From Enterobacter sp. BIGb0383 (GTDB lineage: Bacteria > Pseudomonadota > Gammaproteobacteria > Enterobacterales > Enterobacteriaceae), in the NCBI RefSeq assembly GCF_003751845.1, contig NZ_RJKQ01000002.1, positions 372,001 to 436,000 of the forward strand: a DNA stretch of 64,000 nt. Direction: 5' to 3'. This document shows, piece after piece, positions 26,939 through 35,109 of the stretch. Position 1 is the stretch's first letter. The number at the start of each line of letters is the position of its first letter. The notes under the pieces were generated by a model, which saw only the letters and a list, made by a program, of their open reading frames with translations, was not told the origin of the DNA and did no database searches. The translations under genes were made by a program, and so were the position numbers.

Positions 26939-27225
26939 TACCAGTCCATATCTCCTTGATAATTCTGGCTGTCTTCCGCCACGTTATCCCCTTTTTCATG
27001 CACTACCATCACCATATCCAGAGACTGCAGTATTTTAAACAACGTCGTGACGGTCGCTTTGTCGGGGTTATTTTCGAAGTTAGAGATCGTGGCCTGTTTA
27101 ATCCCAATCCGCTTAGCCAGTTCGCTTTGCGTCCATCGGTTTTTCTGCCGGACAAGCCTCATATAATTTGCCAGCTGAGTCGGGCTGTAAATATTCGGTT
27201 GTATCATCTGCGGCGCGGCTTCCAT
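26938..27225 (-). CDS. hipB: HipB antitoxin/repressor (orphan)
   Basis: A 95-residue XRE helix-turn-helix protein. Residues about 13-75 match E. coli HipB (IYSPTQLAN, WTQSELAKRIGIKQATISNF, ENNPD), and it ends with the family's MDW-type tail. HipB represses its own operon and neutralises HipA. Here the toxin is reduced to a stub, so HipB is an orphan that may survive as a regulator. A start at the internal ATG (27207, MIQPNIYSPTQ) would match E. coli length better; the SD is poor at both. Four HipB operators lie directly upstream. Confidence 0.92.
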   Translation of the reverse strand: MEAAPQMIQPNIYSPTQLANYMRLVRQKNRWTQSELAKRIGIKQATISNFENNPDKATVTTLFKILQSLDMVMVVHEKGDNVAEDSQNYQGDMDW

Positions 27226-27232
27226 ATTTATT

Positions 27233-27344
27233 TATACCCAGGTAAGGATAAGTTCATTCTTATACCCAGTAAGGGATAGTGTCAATAATCATGCATTTTA
27301 TCCCGACAAAAGGATAAAGACCATCATATCCCTGGCAGGGGATA
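27233..27344. promoter_or_regulatory. Four HipB operators
   Basis: Four 18-bp sites of the HipB form TATCC-N8-GGATA: 27233-27250 (TATAC/GGATA), 27261-27278 (TATAC/GGATA), 27299-27316 (perfect) and 27327-27344 (perfect). The E. coli hip promoter also carries four such sites. The last copy ends 2 bp from the stop of the lysR gene. Confidence 0.92.
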
Positions 27345-27346
27345 AA

Positions 27347-28228
27347 TTACCCCTCACTCACCGACACCTTTACCGCATCCAGCAATAACCCCAGCGCCGC
27401 ATGCTGGTGATCGCGGGACTGGTACAGGCCGTAAATCCCCAGCGTTTGCGGCTCCAGATGCGGTAGCACCCGCACCAGTTTCCCGCTTGCCAGCCCCTGG
27501 CGGGCTTCGATTTCCGGGACCATCGCCAGGCCCGCATCGGCCATCGCCATATCGCAGAGCAGCGAGGAGATCCCGGCACTAAAGTTGCCTTTGACTGCTA
27601 CCGAAAGCGTGCCCTTCTGCGGATCGCGGAAGGTCCAGGACTGGCCGGAAAAGCGGCTGTAGTGCAGGCAATTATGCTGGCGGAGATCGTCCGGCGTCCT
27701 GATGTCGCCGTAGCGCTGAAGATAGCCAGGCGAGGCGCACAGTACGGACCGGCACTCGCCGAGCAAACGGGCGATGGTGCCGGGCTCCGGATTATTGGTG
27801 ATACGAATCGCCAGGTCAATACGCTCTCCGACAAGGCTGACGGGCTGGTTATTGATATCGACCTCAATTCTCAACGCCGGATAATGAGAGAGAAATGTCG
27901 GTATCACCGGGCCCAGAATATGGGTAGCGGTAAAGTGAGCGCAGGCGACGCGCAGCGTCCCGGATGGCGTCAGGCTGGTGCTATCCCCTTCGATCTCCTG
28001 CGAAAGCAACGCCATCTGGCGGGTTTTCTCCAGCGCCTTCTCACCGGCTGGCGTAATCGTCAGGCGACGGGTGGAGCGATGCAGCAGTCGTGCACCCGCC
28101 CACTTCTCCATCTCATCGAGATAGCGGCTAACCATCGGGCGAGAGATCCCAAGCGATCTTGCCGCCGCGCTCAGGCTACCGAGCTCGCAGATCCGGTTAT
28201 AGGTGATTGCCGCCATGATCCTGTCCAT
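27347..28228 (-). CDS. LysR-family transcriptional regulator
   Basis: A 293-residue LysR regulator. The N-terminal helix-turn-helix covers about residues 5-62 (ICELGSLSAAARSLGISRPM). A LysR substrate-binding domain follows from about 88. It is divergent from the DsbA-like/MBL-like pair, which is its likely target. I prefer the ATG at 28228 (MDRIMAAITYNR), since the HTH starts immediately after it; the ATG at 28264 or 28294 would add unconserved residues. The inducer is unknown. Confidence 0.85.
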   Translation of the reverse strand: MDRIMAAITYNRICELGSLSAAARSLGISRPMVSRYLDEMEKWAGARLLHRSTRRLTITPAGEKALEKTRQMALLSQEIEGDSTSLTPSGTLRVACAHFTATHILGPVIPTFLSHYPALRIEVDINNQPVSLVGERIDLAIRITNNPEPGTIARLLGECRSVLCASPGYLQRYGDIRTPDDLRQHNCLHYSRFSGQSWTFRDPQKGTLSVAVKGNFSAGISSLLCDMAMADAGLAMVPEIEARQGLASGKLVRVLPHLEPQTLGIYGLYQSRDHQHAALGLLLDAVKVSVSEG

Positions 28229-28341
28229 CGTCGCCCCATTAGATCGATTTACGAAACTCAGCATGTATTGTTTCAGGAATTCTATCAGAACCACGATCGC
28301 TTAATAATAGAGCCAACAACGAAACGTGGAGAGAGAACGCA

Positions 28342-28995
28342 ATGGCATTTCAGGCCGGGCTTTACTGGATTATCGATCCCCTGTGCGGCTGGAGCTACGG
28401 CGCATTGCCGCTGCTTAACCGCATGGCGCAGGATTTCCCGCTGCGGCAGTTCATTCTGCCCGGCGGTCTGTTCGTCGGCTCCCAGCGCCGTCGCCTTGAC
28501 GCCGACTGGCTGGCGCACGTCCACGAACATGACGCCCGCATTGCGACGCTGACCGGTATGCCTTTCGGGGGTGAATACCGGGACAATCTGCTGGCGTCGG
28601 CGGACCTGCTGCTCGACTCCCTTCCCGCCACACGCGGCCTGCTGGCGGCCCAGTGTTTTGTCCAGAACGGCGCGGACCTGCGTTTTCTGAATGCGATTCA
28701 GACGGCCTGGTACCGCGACGGCAGGGATATCACACGCCCGGAGATCGTCAATGAGGTGCTGCGCCAGACGGAGGGCGATGGCGTTGCACTGGAGCAAATT
28801 CCGGAGCACGAGGCGCTTTCAGCGATTCAGCACGGGCGAATGTTAATGGCGCAGATGGGCGGCCAGGGCTTCCCGTCAGCGGCGATTATCAGTCAGGACG
28901 GCGACTGCCGCCTGCAACCGGTCGGAAAATATTACGGCAACCCCGAGGCATTCTTTGCCATGGTTCAACCTCACCTGATTCAGGCTATCCAGTAA
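28342..28995 (+). CDS. DsbA/FrnE-like thioredoxin-fold protein with CxxS site
   Basis: A 217-residue thioredoxin-fold protein of the DsbA/FrnE-like group, without signal peptide and so probably cytoplasmic. The N-terminal DPLCGWSYGALPLL corresponds to the DPxCxWCYG active site, but the second cysteine is serine (CGWS). The cis-Pro loop appears as GGQGFPSAAI. A CxxS site cannot form the intramolecular disulfide and suggests an isomerase, glutathione-linked or non-redox role. It is followed 11 nt later by the MBL-like gene, forming a pair under the divergent LysR gene. Confidence 0.8.
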   Translation: MAFQAGLYWIIDPLCGWSYGALPLLNRMAQDFPLRQFILPGGLFVGSQRRRLDADWLAHVHEHDARIATLTGMPFGGEYRDNLLASADLLLDSLPATRGLLAAQCFVQNGADLRFLNAIQTAWYRDGRDITRPEIVNEVLRQTEGDGVALEQIPEHEALSAIQHGRMLMAQMGGQGFPSAAIISQDGDCRLQPVGKYYGNPEAFFAMVQPHLIQAIQ

Positions 28996-29006
28996 GGAAT
29001 TTTACA

Positions 29007-29858
29007 ATGAAAATGAAATCACTCTCTCTGCTGCTGGCAATGGCCACCGCACCTGCCTTTGCCGCACCGCTACAGCTGGACGTATATAACCCGCAGGATA
29101 AGGGCGTCTTTGCCGTCTCCTCAACCCTGGTCTCCGGCCCGAAAGAGGCGATTCTGTTTGATGCCCAGTTCAGCGTGAAGGATGGTGAGAAGCTGGTGGA
29201 GATGATCAAAGCCAGCGGCAAAACGCTGAAAGAGGTGGTGATCACCTCCGGCGATCCGGACTTTTACTTTGGCCTGCAGCCCATTGTGGCAGCGTTCCCG
29301 CAGGTGAAAGTGGTCGCCACGCCGAAGGTGGTTGAGCATATCGTGGCCACAAAAGACGCCAAGCTGGCCTTCTGGGGCCCGCAGATGAAGGACGGCGCGC
29401 CGACCAAAATCGTCGTGCCACAAGCCACTCACGCAACCCGCTTTACCGTTGACGGCGAAGCCATTGAGCTGAAACACGCCGATGACTACGCTGCGTATGT
29501 CTGGATCCCGGCAAACAAAGCCATTCTTGGCGGTACAGGCGTGTCATCCGGTATTCATGTCTGGACGGCAGATACCCAGACACCGGCTATTCGTAAACTC
29601 TGGGCCGACACCCTGAAGGAGATGCAGGCACATAAACCACAGCAGGTGATTCCGGGCCACTATCTGGGCGAGCGTCCGGCGGGTGATACTGCGATTACCT
29701 TTACGCTCGACTACCTGCAGGCTTTTGAAAAAGCCCTGGCTGAGCATAAAGATTCCGCCGGTGTGATAAAGGCCTTAAAGTCGGTGTATCCGCAGCTGGC
29801 AGAAGAGAGTTCACTTGAGCTGAGTGCGCAGGTGAATACCGGCGAGATGAAGTGGTAA
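29007..29858 (+). CDS. Exported metallo-beta-lactamase-fold protein with degenerate metal motif
   Basis: A 283-residue protein with a Sec signal peptide (cleavage near AFA-AP, residue 19), so periplasmic. The MBL fold is supported by ILFDAQFS, the VVITSGDPDFYFG loop, an IPANKAILGG strand and QQVIPGHYLGE near the end. The usual HxHxDH zinc motif is replaced by SGDPDF, leaving only the Asp; a later His (PGHY) remains. It may bind a different metal or act without the binuclear zinc centre. Cotranscribed with the DsbA-like gene. Confidence 0.75.
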   Translation: MKMKSLSLLLAMATAPAFAAPLQLDVYNPQDKGVFAVSSTLVSGPKEAILFDAQFSVKDGEKLVEMIKASGKTLKEVVITSGDPDFYFGLQPIVAAFPQVKVVATPKVVEHIVATKDAKLAFWGPQMKDGAPTKIVVPQATHATRFTVDGEAIELKHADDYAAYVWIPANKAILGGTGVSSGIHVWTADTQTPAIRKLWADTLKEMQAHKPQQVIPGHYLGERPAGDTAITFTLDYLQAFEKALAEHKDSAGVIKALKSVYPQLAEESSLELSAQVNTGEMKW

Positions 29859-29969
29859 CTCAGCCCTTAACATCCTGATTCGCTTTATATTGCGCTGACA
29901 TACCTTTTCCGGGTGACAGATCGAGAAAATGGATTACCCTTTCTTCTGGATCTCTCCCCGGACTCTCTG

Positions 29970-30392
29970 ATGAAATTTTCGCTGTTCTTACTCCTGCTGA
30001 CCTTTGCCTCCGTCGCCCGCGCCAATAATGGCATCCGGCTGAATTGCCCGATGCGCGGCGATATGACGGTCTCCTTTTTTGACTACAGCCTGATGACCAT
30101 GAAGTGGGGCAACCATTTCCAGATCGCCTCCGGCAGAACGAAGGCGCAGACCAAAAGCGGCGCGCCCTTCTGGAGCGCGCACTTTCGCAACGGTGATGAG
30201 CTGGCTTATTTCCCGAACGCCAGTACGTACTATCTGTTTTACGCCGGTTCAAAAGCCCCGGTGCGCTGCACCGAGACAGGTAGCCTGGAGTATCCGGCCT
30301 TTACGCCGCCGCGCTATGAGAAAAACGGGCCGCCAACGGATACGGACAACACTGAAAATAGCGGCGTTGTCCTGCTGCATCCGGCGAGATAA
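29970..30392 (+). CDS. Small periplasmic protein of unknown function
   Basis: A 140-residue protein with a clear signal peptide (KFSLFLLLLTFASVARA-NN, cleavage about residue 18). The mature part is about 120 residues with two cysteines (LNCPM and VRCTE) that could form a disulfide, and a disordered acidic tail. No family recognised. I chose ATG 29970 because the signal peptide begins there; the SD is weak. Its stop codon directly abuts that of the converging mtnA. Confidence 0.6.
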   Translation: MKFSLFLLLLTFASVARANNGIRLNCPMRGDMTVSFFDYSLMTMKWGNHFQIASGRTKAQTKSGAPFWSAHFRNGDELAYFPNASTYYLFYAGSKAPVRCTETGSLEYPAFTPPRYEKNGPPTDTDNTENSGVVLLHPAR

Positions 30393-31409
30393 TTAGCGAA
30401 ATACACCGTTCTCCACATCTTCCGGCGTCACCACGCCGGTATCCAGCACCCAGCCACTAATCAGCGATGCAGGCGTGACGTCAAAGGCCGGGTTATAAAC
30501 TCGCGCGTTCTCCGGCGCCCACTGTACTGCCCCAAAGCTGCCCGCGACGCCGGTCACTTCCGTTGCAGCACGCTGTTCAATAGGAATGGCGTCCCCGTTC
30601 GGGCAGGCCGGATCGAGGGTAGTCTGCGGTGCCGCGACATAGAATGGAATACCGTGGAACTTCGCCAGCACCGCCAGTGAATAGGTCCCTATTTTGTTAG
30701 CCACGTCGCCGTTAGCCGCAATACGGTCGGCGCCCACCCAGACGGCATCAACCTCCCCTTTTGCCATCAGGCTGGCGGCCATCGAGTCGGTAATCAGATG
30801 ATAAGGCACGCCAAGCTCGCCCAGTTCCCAGGCGGTCAGACGGCCGCCCTGCAGCAGCGGACGGGTTTCATCCACCCAGACATTGTCCACCTTGCCTTCG
30901 CGAAACGCATGCGCGATAACGCCTAACGCGGTACCCACGCCCGCCGTCGCCAGCCCGCCGGTATTGCAGTGGGTTAACAGACGGCTGCCGGGCGTCACCA
31001 GCGCACTGCCCGCAAGCGCAATACGTTCGCAGAGCTGCTTATCCTCTTCTATCAGCCGCAGAGCTTCCACCGTCAGCGCCGTCGCGAAATCATCCTGCGC
31101 CAGCACCTTTTTCATACGATCGAGGTTATTCATCAGGTTCACTGCCGTTGGCCGCGACGCACGCAGGGTTTCAAGCGCCTGAGTCAGCGCCTCGCGCCCT
31201 TCTCCACGCTCGGCCAGCAGCGCCAGCAACAGGCTGGCAGAAAGGCCAATCAACGGCGCACCGCGCACGCGCAGGGCGTGAATATGCTCCACCAGCGATG
31301 CCACCGTATCGGCAGGCAGCCAGCATTTTTCCTGCGGCAGGGCCTGCTGATCCAGAATAAAAAGCTGATTGTCCGCTACCCGCAGGCTGGTGGTCTGTAA
31401 TCTCTGCAT
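30393..31409 (-). CDS. mtnA: Methylthioribose-1-phosphate isomerase MtnA
   Basis: A 338-residue eIF2B-alpha-like isomerase that converts 5-methylthioribose-1-phosphate to 5-methylthioribulose-1-phosphate. Family signatures: RGAPLIG near residue 50, [19 protein letters not shown] with the catalytic Cys, and [18 protein letters not shown] with the catalytic Asp. I set the start at 31409 ([11 protein letters not shown]); the longer frame includes the MetJ-box region. Divergent from mtnK, whose product is the MtnA substrate. Confidence 0.95.
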   Translation of the reverse strand: MQRLQTTSLRVADNQLFILDQQALPQEKCWLPADTVASLVEHIHALRVRGAPLIGLSASLLLALLAERGEGREALTQALETLRASRPTAVNLMNNLDRMKKVLAQDDFATALTVEALRLIEEDKQLCERIALAGSALVTPGSRLLTHCNTGGLATAGVGTALGVIAHAFREGKVDNVWVDETRPLLQGGRLTAWELGELGVPYHLITDSMAASLMAKGEVDAVWVGADRIAANGDVANKIGTYSLAVLAKFHGIPFYVAAPQTTLDPACPNGDAIPIEQRAATEVTGVAGSFGAVQWAPENARVYNPAFDVTPASLISGWVLDTGVVTPEDVENGVFR

Positions 31410-31461
31410 GTCGTTAAATCCCTGTTGCGTTGTTGTGTCACATTGTGTCAGGATGACCAAC

Positions 31462-31477
31462 GGATGTATAGACGTCT
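31462..31477. promoter_or_regulatory. MetJ boxes between mtnA and mtnK
   Basis: A perfect AGACGTCT (31470-31477) preceded in phase by GGATGTAT (5 of 8 matches) and followed by a weak GAATGGCT. It lies in the 104-bp divergent gap. Confidence 0.65.
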
Positions 31478-31513
31478 GAATGGCTTTATAAACAGAATTT
31501 GAGGATAAAGGCA

Positions 31514-32713
31514 ATGTCGCAATACCGAACCTTCACCGCTTCAGACGCGGTGGCATACGCCCAACAATTTGGCGGACTTGACGATCCCTCCGCGCTGGTG
31601 GATGCACAGGAGGTCGGCGACGGCAACCTTAACCTGGTCTTTAAAATCTTCGATAAGCAGGGCATCAGCCGCATTATCGTTAAGCAGGCTCTGCCCTACG
31701 TGCGCTGCGTCGGCGAGTCCTGGCCGCTGACCCTGGATCGCGCCCGTCTCGAAGCCGAAACCCTCACGGAGCACTATCAGCACAGCCCGCAGCATACGGT
31801 ACAGATCCTCCATTTTGACCCGGAACTGGCGGTAATGGTAATGGAAGATCTCTCCGATCATAAAATCTGGCGCGGGGAGCTTATTGCCAACGTTTATTAC
31901 CCGCAGGCCGCCCGCCAGCTCGGCGAGTACCTGGCGCAAACCCTGTTCCACACCAGCGATTTTTATCTGCATCCGCACGCTAAAAAAGCGATGGTCGCCC
32001 GCTTTATTAACCCGGAAATGTGCGAAATCACCGAGGATCTGTTCTTTAACGATCCGTACCTGGTCCACGAGCGCAATAACTATCCGGCCGCGCTGGAAAG
32101 CGACATCGCCGCCCTGCGCAACGACGATCAGCTTCGCCTGGCGGTCGCCGCGCTGAAGCACCGCTTCTTCGCCCACAGCGAAGCGCTGCTGCACGGTGAT
32201 ATTCACAGCGGCTCCCTGTTTGTGGCCGAAGGCAGCCTGAAGGCTATCGATGCCGAGTTTGGCTATGTCGGCCCGATCGGCTTTGATGTCGGGACCGCCA
32301 TCGGCAACCTGCTGCTGAACTTCTGCGGCCTGCCGGGCCATATGGGGGTCCGCGATGCCGCCGCTGCCCGCGAGCAGCGTCTGACAGATATTCAGGAACT
32401 GTGGCACAGCTTTGCCGAACGTTTCCAGGCGCTGGCCGCGGAGAAAACCCGCGACGTCGCGCTGGCGTATCCGGGCTACGCGTCGGCGTTTCTGCAAAAA
32501 GTCTGGCACGATGCCATCGGCTTCTGCGGCACCGAGCTTATCCGCCGCAGCGTGGGCCTGTCCCACGTGGCCGATCTCGATACCATCGGCGATGAAGAGA
32601 TGCGTCACGCCTGCCTGAAACACGCGATTGCGCTGGGCAAAGCCCTGATTGTGATTGCTGAGCGGATTGATAACGTCGACGAACTGATTGCGCGGGTGCG
32701 CCAGTACAGCTAA
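31514..32713 (+). CDS. mtnK: Methylthioribose kinase MtnK
   Basis: A 399-residue aminoglycoside-phosphotransferase-like kinase that phosphorylates 5-methylthioribose with ATP. The catalytic loop [13 protein letters not shown] (Brenner motif) and the metal-binding [15 protein letters not shown] are intact. I chose ATG 31514 (MSQYRTF), with the SD AGGA 9 nt upstream. This branch (MtnK plus MTA nucleosidase elsewhere) is the enterobacterial form of methionine salvage. E. coli K-12 lacks it and excretes methylthioribose. Confidence 0.95.
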   Translation: MSQYRTFTASDAVAYAQQFGGLDDPSALVDAQEVGDGNLNLVFKIFDKQGISRIIVKQALPYVRCVGESWPLTLDRARLEAETLTEHYQHSPQHTVQILHFDPELAVMVMEDLSDHKIWRGELIANVYYPQAARQLGEYLAQTLFHTSDFYLHPHAKKAMVARFINPEMCEITEDLFFNDPYLVHERNNYPAALESDIAALRNDDQLRLAVAALKHRFFAHSEALLHGDIHSGSLFVAEGSLKAIDAEFGYVGPIGFDVGTAIGNLLLNFCGLPGHMGVRDAAAAREQRLTDIQELWHSFAERFQALAAEKTRDVALAYPGYASAFLQKVWHDAIGFCGTELIRRSVGLSHVADLDTIGDEEMRHACLKHAIALGKALIVIAERIDNVDELIARVRQYS

Positions 32714-32722
32714 ACCGGCATT

Positions 32723-32756
32723 AAAACGTCCTCTCCCGTCGGGAGAGGACGTTTTT
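32723..32756. terminator. Bidirectional terminator between mtnK and the LVIVD gene
   Basis: Perfect long stem ACGTCCTCTCCC / GGGAGAGGACGT with a 3-nt loop, flanked by AAAA and TTTT. Confidence 0.9.
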
Positions 32757-32759
32757 CAC

Positions 32760-34004
32760 TTACCCCAGATACTCAATCACCGATAGCCCGCCGTTATAGT
32801 CAGTGCTGTAGATAATCCCCTGCGCGTCAACAAACACATCACAGGACTGAATAATCTGCGGACGGTTCGGCCGCGTATCCATCATCTTTTCAGGTGCCGC
32901 TGGCACCAGCGCGCCTGTTTCCACCGGACGATAAGGATCGGAGATATCGTATGCCCGCACGCCCGCGTTCTGGTAGGTTGCGAAAATCAGCGTTGAGCTG
33001 ACAAAGCTACCAGGGCGGTTTTCATGCAGGTTATGCGGCCCGAAGTGCGCGCCCTTTGCCACATAATCAATCTCGTTCGGCTGCGGGAAGGTGGAGATAC
33101 TCACCGGGTTGGACGGCTCGCGAATATCAAACAGCCAGATCAGCTTCTCGCCATCTTCCTGATTATCGAGCACCGCTTCATCCAGCACCACCAGCAGATC
33201 CCTGTCCGGCAGCGGCAGCGCTGTATGTGTTCCGCCGCCAAAAGGCGGGCTCCAGTTGCGGTGGCTGATAAGCTGCGGCTGACTGCGATCCTTCACGTCC
33301 AGAATCGTCAGGCCGCCATCGCGCCAGCTGCCGTAGGCGGTATCACCGCTGATAATGGCATGGTGCAACGCGTAGCGTTTACCTTCCGGCCAGGACGGCG
33401 TTTCACCTTCAGACTGGTTCATACCCGGTAGCCACCAGCGCCCGGCCACTTCAGGCTTGCGCGGGTCAGCAAGGTCGATAGTCAGGAAGATATAGTCCGT
33501 GAAGCCGTCGATCAGCGCCGACACATAGGCCCAGCGTCCGCCCACGTACCAGATACGGTGAATACCGATACCGTCCAGGGAGAGGAAGCTGATTTCGCGC
33601 GGTTTATCCGGCGTCGAGATATCAAAAATCCGCAGCCCGGCGCTCCAGCCTTTATCCTGCACGTCGCTGACCGTTTCACCGACCTGACGGGTGTAGTACA
33701 CCTTCTCATCGGCAAAACGGGCATCGGCAAACAGATCCCGGGCGTTGATGACCAGCAGCAGATCGTCATGCGCCTGCAGATGCACATTCCAGGTGCCCGG
33801 CGGCGCCGGCACATAGCCGGCAGCCTTTGGGTTCTTCGGATCGCGCACGTCGACTATGGAAAAGCCCTGCGACACCATATGGCCAATATAGGCAAAGCCA
33901 CGATGGACCATCAGCTGCACGCCATCGGGGCGTCCGCCCTGATCGCTGTGACCGATCAGCCGCATATTGCGGCTGTATTCGGGACGCGGGAGTTCACTCG
34001 CCAT
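32760..34004 (-). CDS. LVIVD-repeat beta-propeller protein, last gene of the ABC operon
   Basis: A 414-residue protein without a signal peptide, so probably cytoplasmic. It shows repeated LVIVD-type blades: YIGHMVSQGFSIVDVRDP, LLLVINARDLF, GLRIFDISTP, DGLTILDVKDRS, GVRAYDISDPY. Such repeats build beta-propellers. No catalytic residues can be assigned and I know no function for the family. It follows the substrate-binding protein gene by 9 nt, so it is coexpressed with a sugar importer that appears tied to methionine salvage. Confidence 0.85.
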   Translation of the reverse strand: MASELPRPEYSRNMRLIGHSDQGGRPDGVQLMVHRGFAYIGHMVSQGFSIVDVRDPKNPKAAGYVPAPPGTWNVHLQAHDDLLLVINARDLFADARFADEKVYYTRQVGETVSDVQDKGWSAGLRIFDISTPDKPREISFLSLDGIGIHRIWYVGGRWAYVSALIDGFTDYIFLTIDLADPRKPEVAGRWWLPGMNQSEGETPSWPEGKRYALHHAIISGDTAYGSWRDGGLTILDVKDRSQPQLISHRNWSPPFGGGTHTALPLPDRDLLVVLDEAVLDNQEDGEKLIWLFDIREPSNPVSISTFPQPNEIDYVAKGAHFGPHNLHENRPGSFVSSTLIFATYQNAGVRAYDISDPYRPVETGALVPAAPEKMMDTRPNRPQIIQSCDVFVDAQGIIYSTDYNGGLSVIEYLG

Positions 34005-34013
34005 GGGGCATCC

Positions 34014-35078
34014 TTATTTGTGTTTGGCTTCCAGCGTGGCGAACCACGGCGCGATAAAGTCTTCAGTCTGGCCCCAGCCTGGAATGATTTTCGCAAGCGA
34101 CGCTACGTTGACCGCGCCACCCTGGCTTGCCAGCAGCGCCTGCGGGATAGCCGCCGCTTTAAAGTCGTAGGTCGCAGGAGTCTGCTCACCGGCAATCTTA
34201 TTGGCAATCAGACGCACGTTGGTGGCACCAATCAGCTTAGGATCCACAGCCACGCTCAGTTTCCACGGGCTGTTGGCTTCACGCATCAGCTGCAGATCCT
34301 GGTTAGAGACATCGATGCTGTAGAGTTTGATTTCGGTACGACCATTCTCTTTCAGCGCTTTGTAAGCGCCCTGACTGAAGGCATCCCAGGTACCCCAGAT
34401 GGCATCAATCTGCCCTTTCGGGTATTTCGCCAGCACCGCGCCGACTTTGTTGGCGGTATCGCCCTGCACGTCAGAGGAGACCGCACCGATGGATTCCAGC
34501 TCTTTGATGCCCGGATTCGCTTTCTGCAGCTCTTTCCATGCTGCCTGACGACGCTCCATCGGCGGGAAACCGGCGACCCACAGCTTGATGATATTCGCCT
34601 TGCCGTTAAAGTCTTTAATCAGCTGGCCTGCGGACAGATTGGTCAGGGAAGCGTCATCCTGCTGAGTCACGGTCACGCCCGGAATATCGCCAGTGACGGC
34701 GGTATCAAAGACGGAAACGGCAATCCCAGCATCGCGCGCTTTTTTCACCAGCGCGGTGGAGTACGGGTCGCGGCCCTGGGAGAGAATAATCCCGTCATAT
34801 TTCTGGCTGATGGCCTGGTTGACGAAATCCTGGAATTTGGCATCGTCGCCGTTGCTCAGGAAGGTGCTGACCTTAAAGCCAAGCTTTTTCCCTTCCAGCA
34901 CCGCGCCGGAGACAAACTGGGTGGTGTTATCGTCGGAGCCGAGGTTACGAACTATCGCAATACGGATCTGACCGTCATGGTTGGCAATCCCGGCCGGAAC
35001 CGGCGCAGGCGTGGCGGCATAGCCCGGCAGCGCACTCAGTAAGCCCAGCGCCAGCAGTGACAGTGCTATCTTTTTCAT
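34014..35078 (-). CDS. Ribose-type ABC importer, periplasmic binding protein (candidate methylthioribose binder)
   Basis: A 354-residue sugar-binding protein of the Peripla_BP_4/RbsB type. The signal peptide (ALSLLALGLLSALPGYA-AT) ends about residue 21. Fold signatures include IAIVRNLGSDDNTTQF, YDGIILSQGRDPYSTALVKK and VSVFDTAVTG. I set the start at 35078 (MKKIALSLL), as the longer frame is upstream of the signal peptide. Because the operon has MetJ-type boxes and borders mtnKA, I infer methylthioribose as the likely ligand; this is not proven by the sequence. Confidence 0.85.
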   Translation of the reverse strand: MKKIALSLLALGLLSALPGYAATPAPVPAGIANHDGQIRIAIVRNLGSDDNTTQFVSGAVLEGKKLGFKVSTFLSNGDDAKFQDFVNQAISQKYDGIILSQGRDPYSTALVKKARDAGIAVSVFDTAVTGDIPGVTVTQQDDASLTNLSAGQLIKDFNGKANIIKLWVAGFPPMERRQAAWKELQKANPGIKELESIGAVSSDVQGDTANKVGAVLAKYPKGQIDAIWGTWDAFSQGAYKALKENGRTEIKLYSIDVSNQDLQLMREANSPWKLSVAVDPKLIGATNVRLIANKIAGEQTPATYDFKAAAIPQALLASQGGAVNVASLAKIIPGWGQTEDFIAPWFATLEAKHK

Positions 35079-35109
35079 GTTGTGTTTACCCTGTTGTTTA
35101 TAATGTTTG

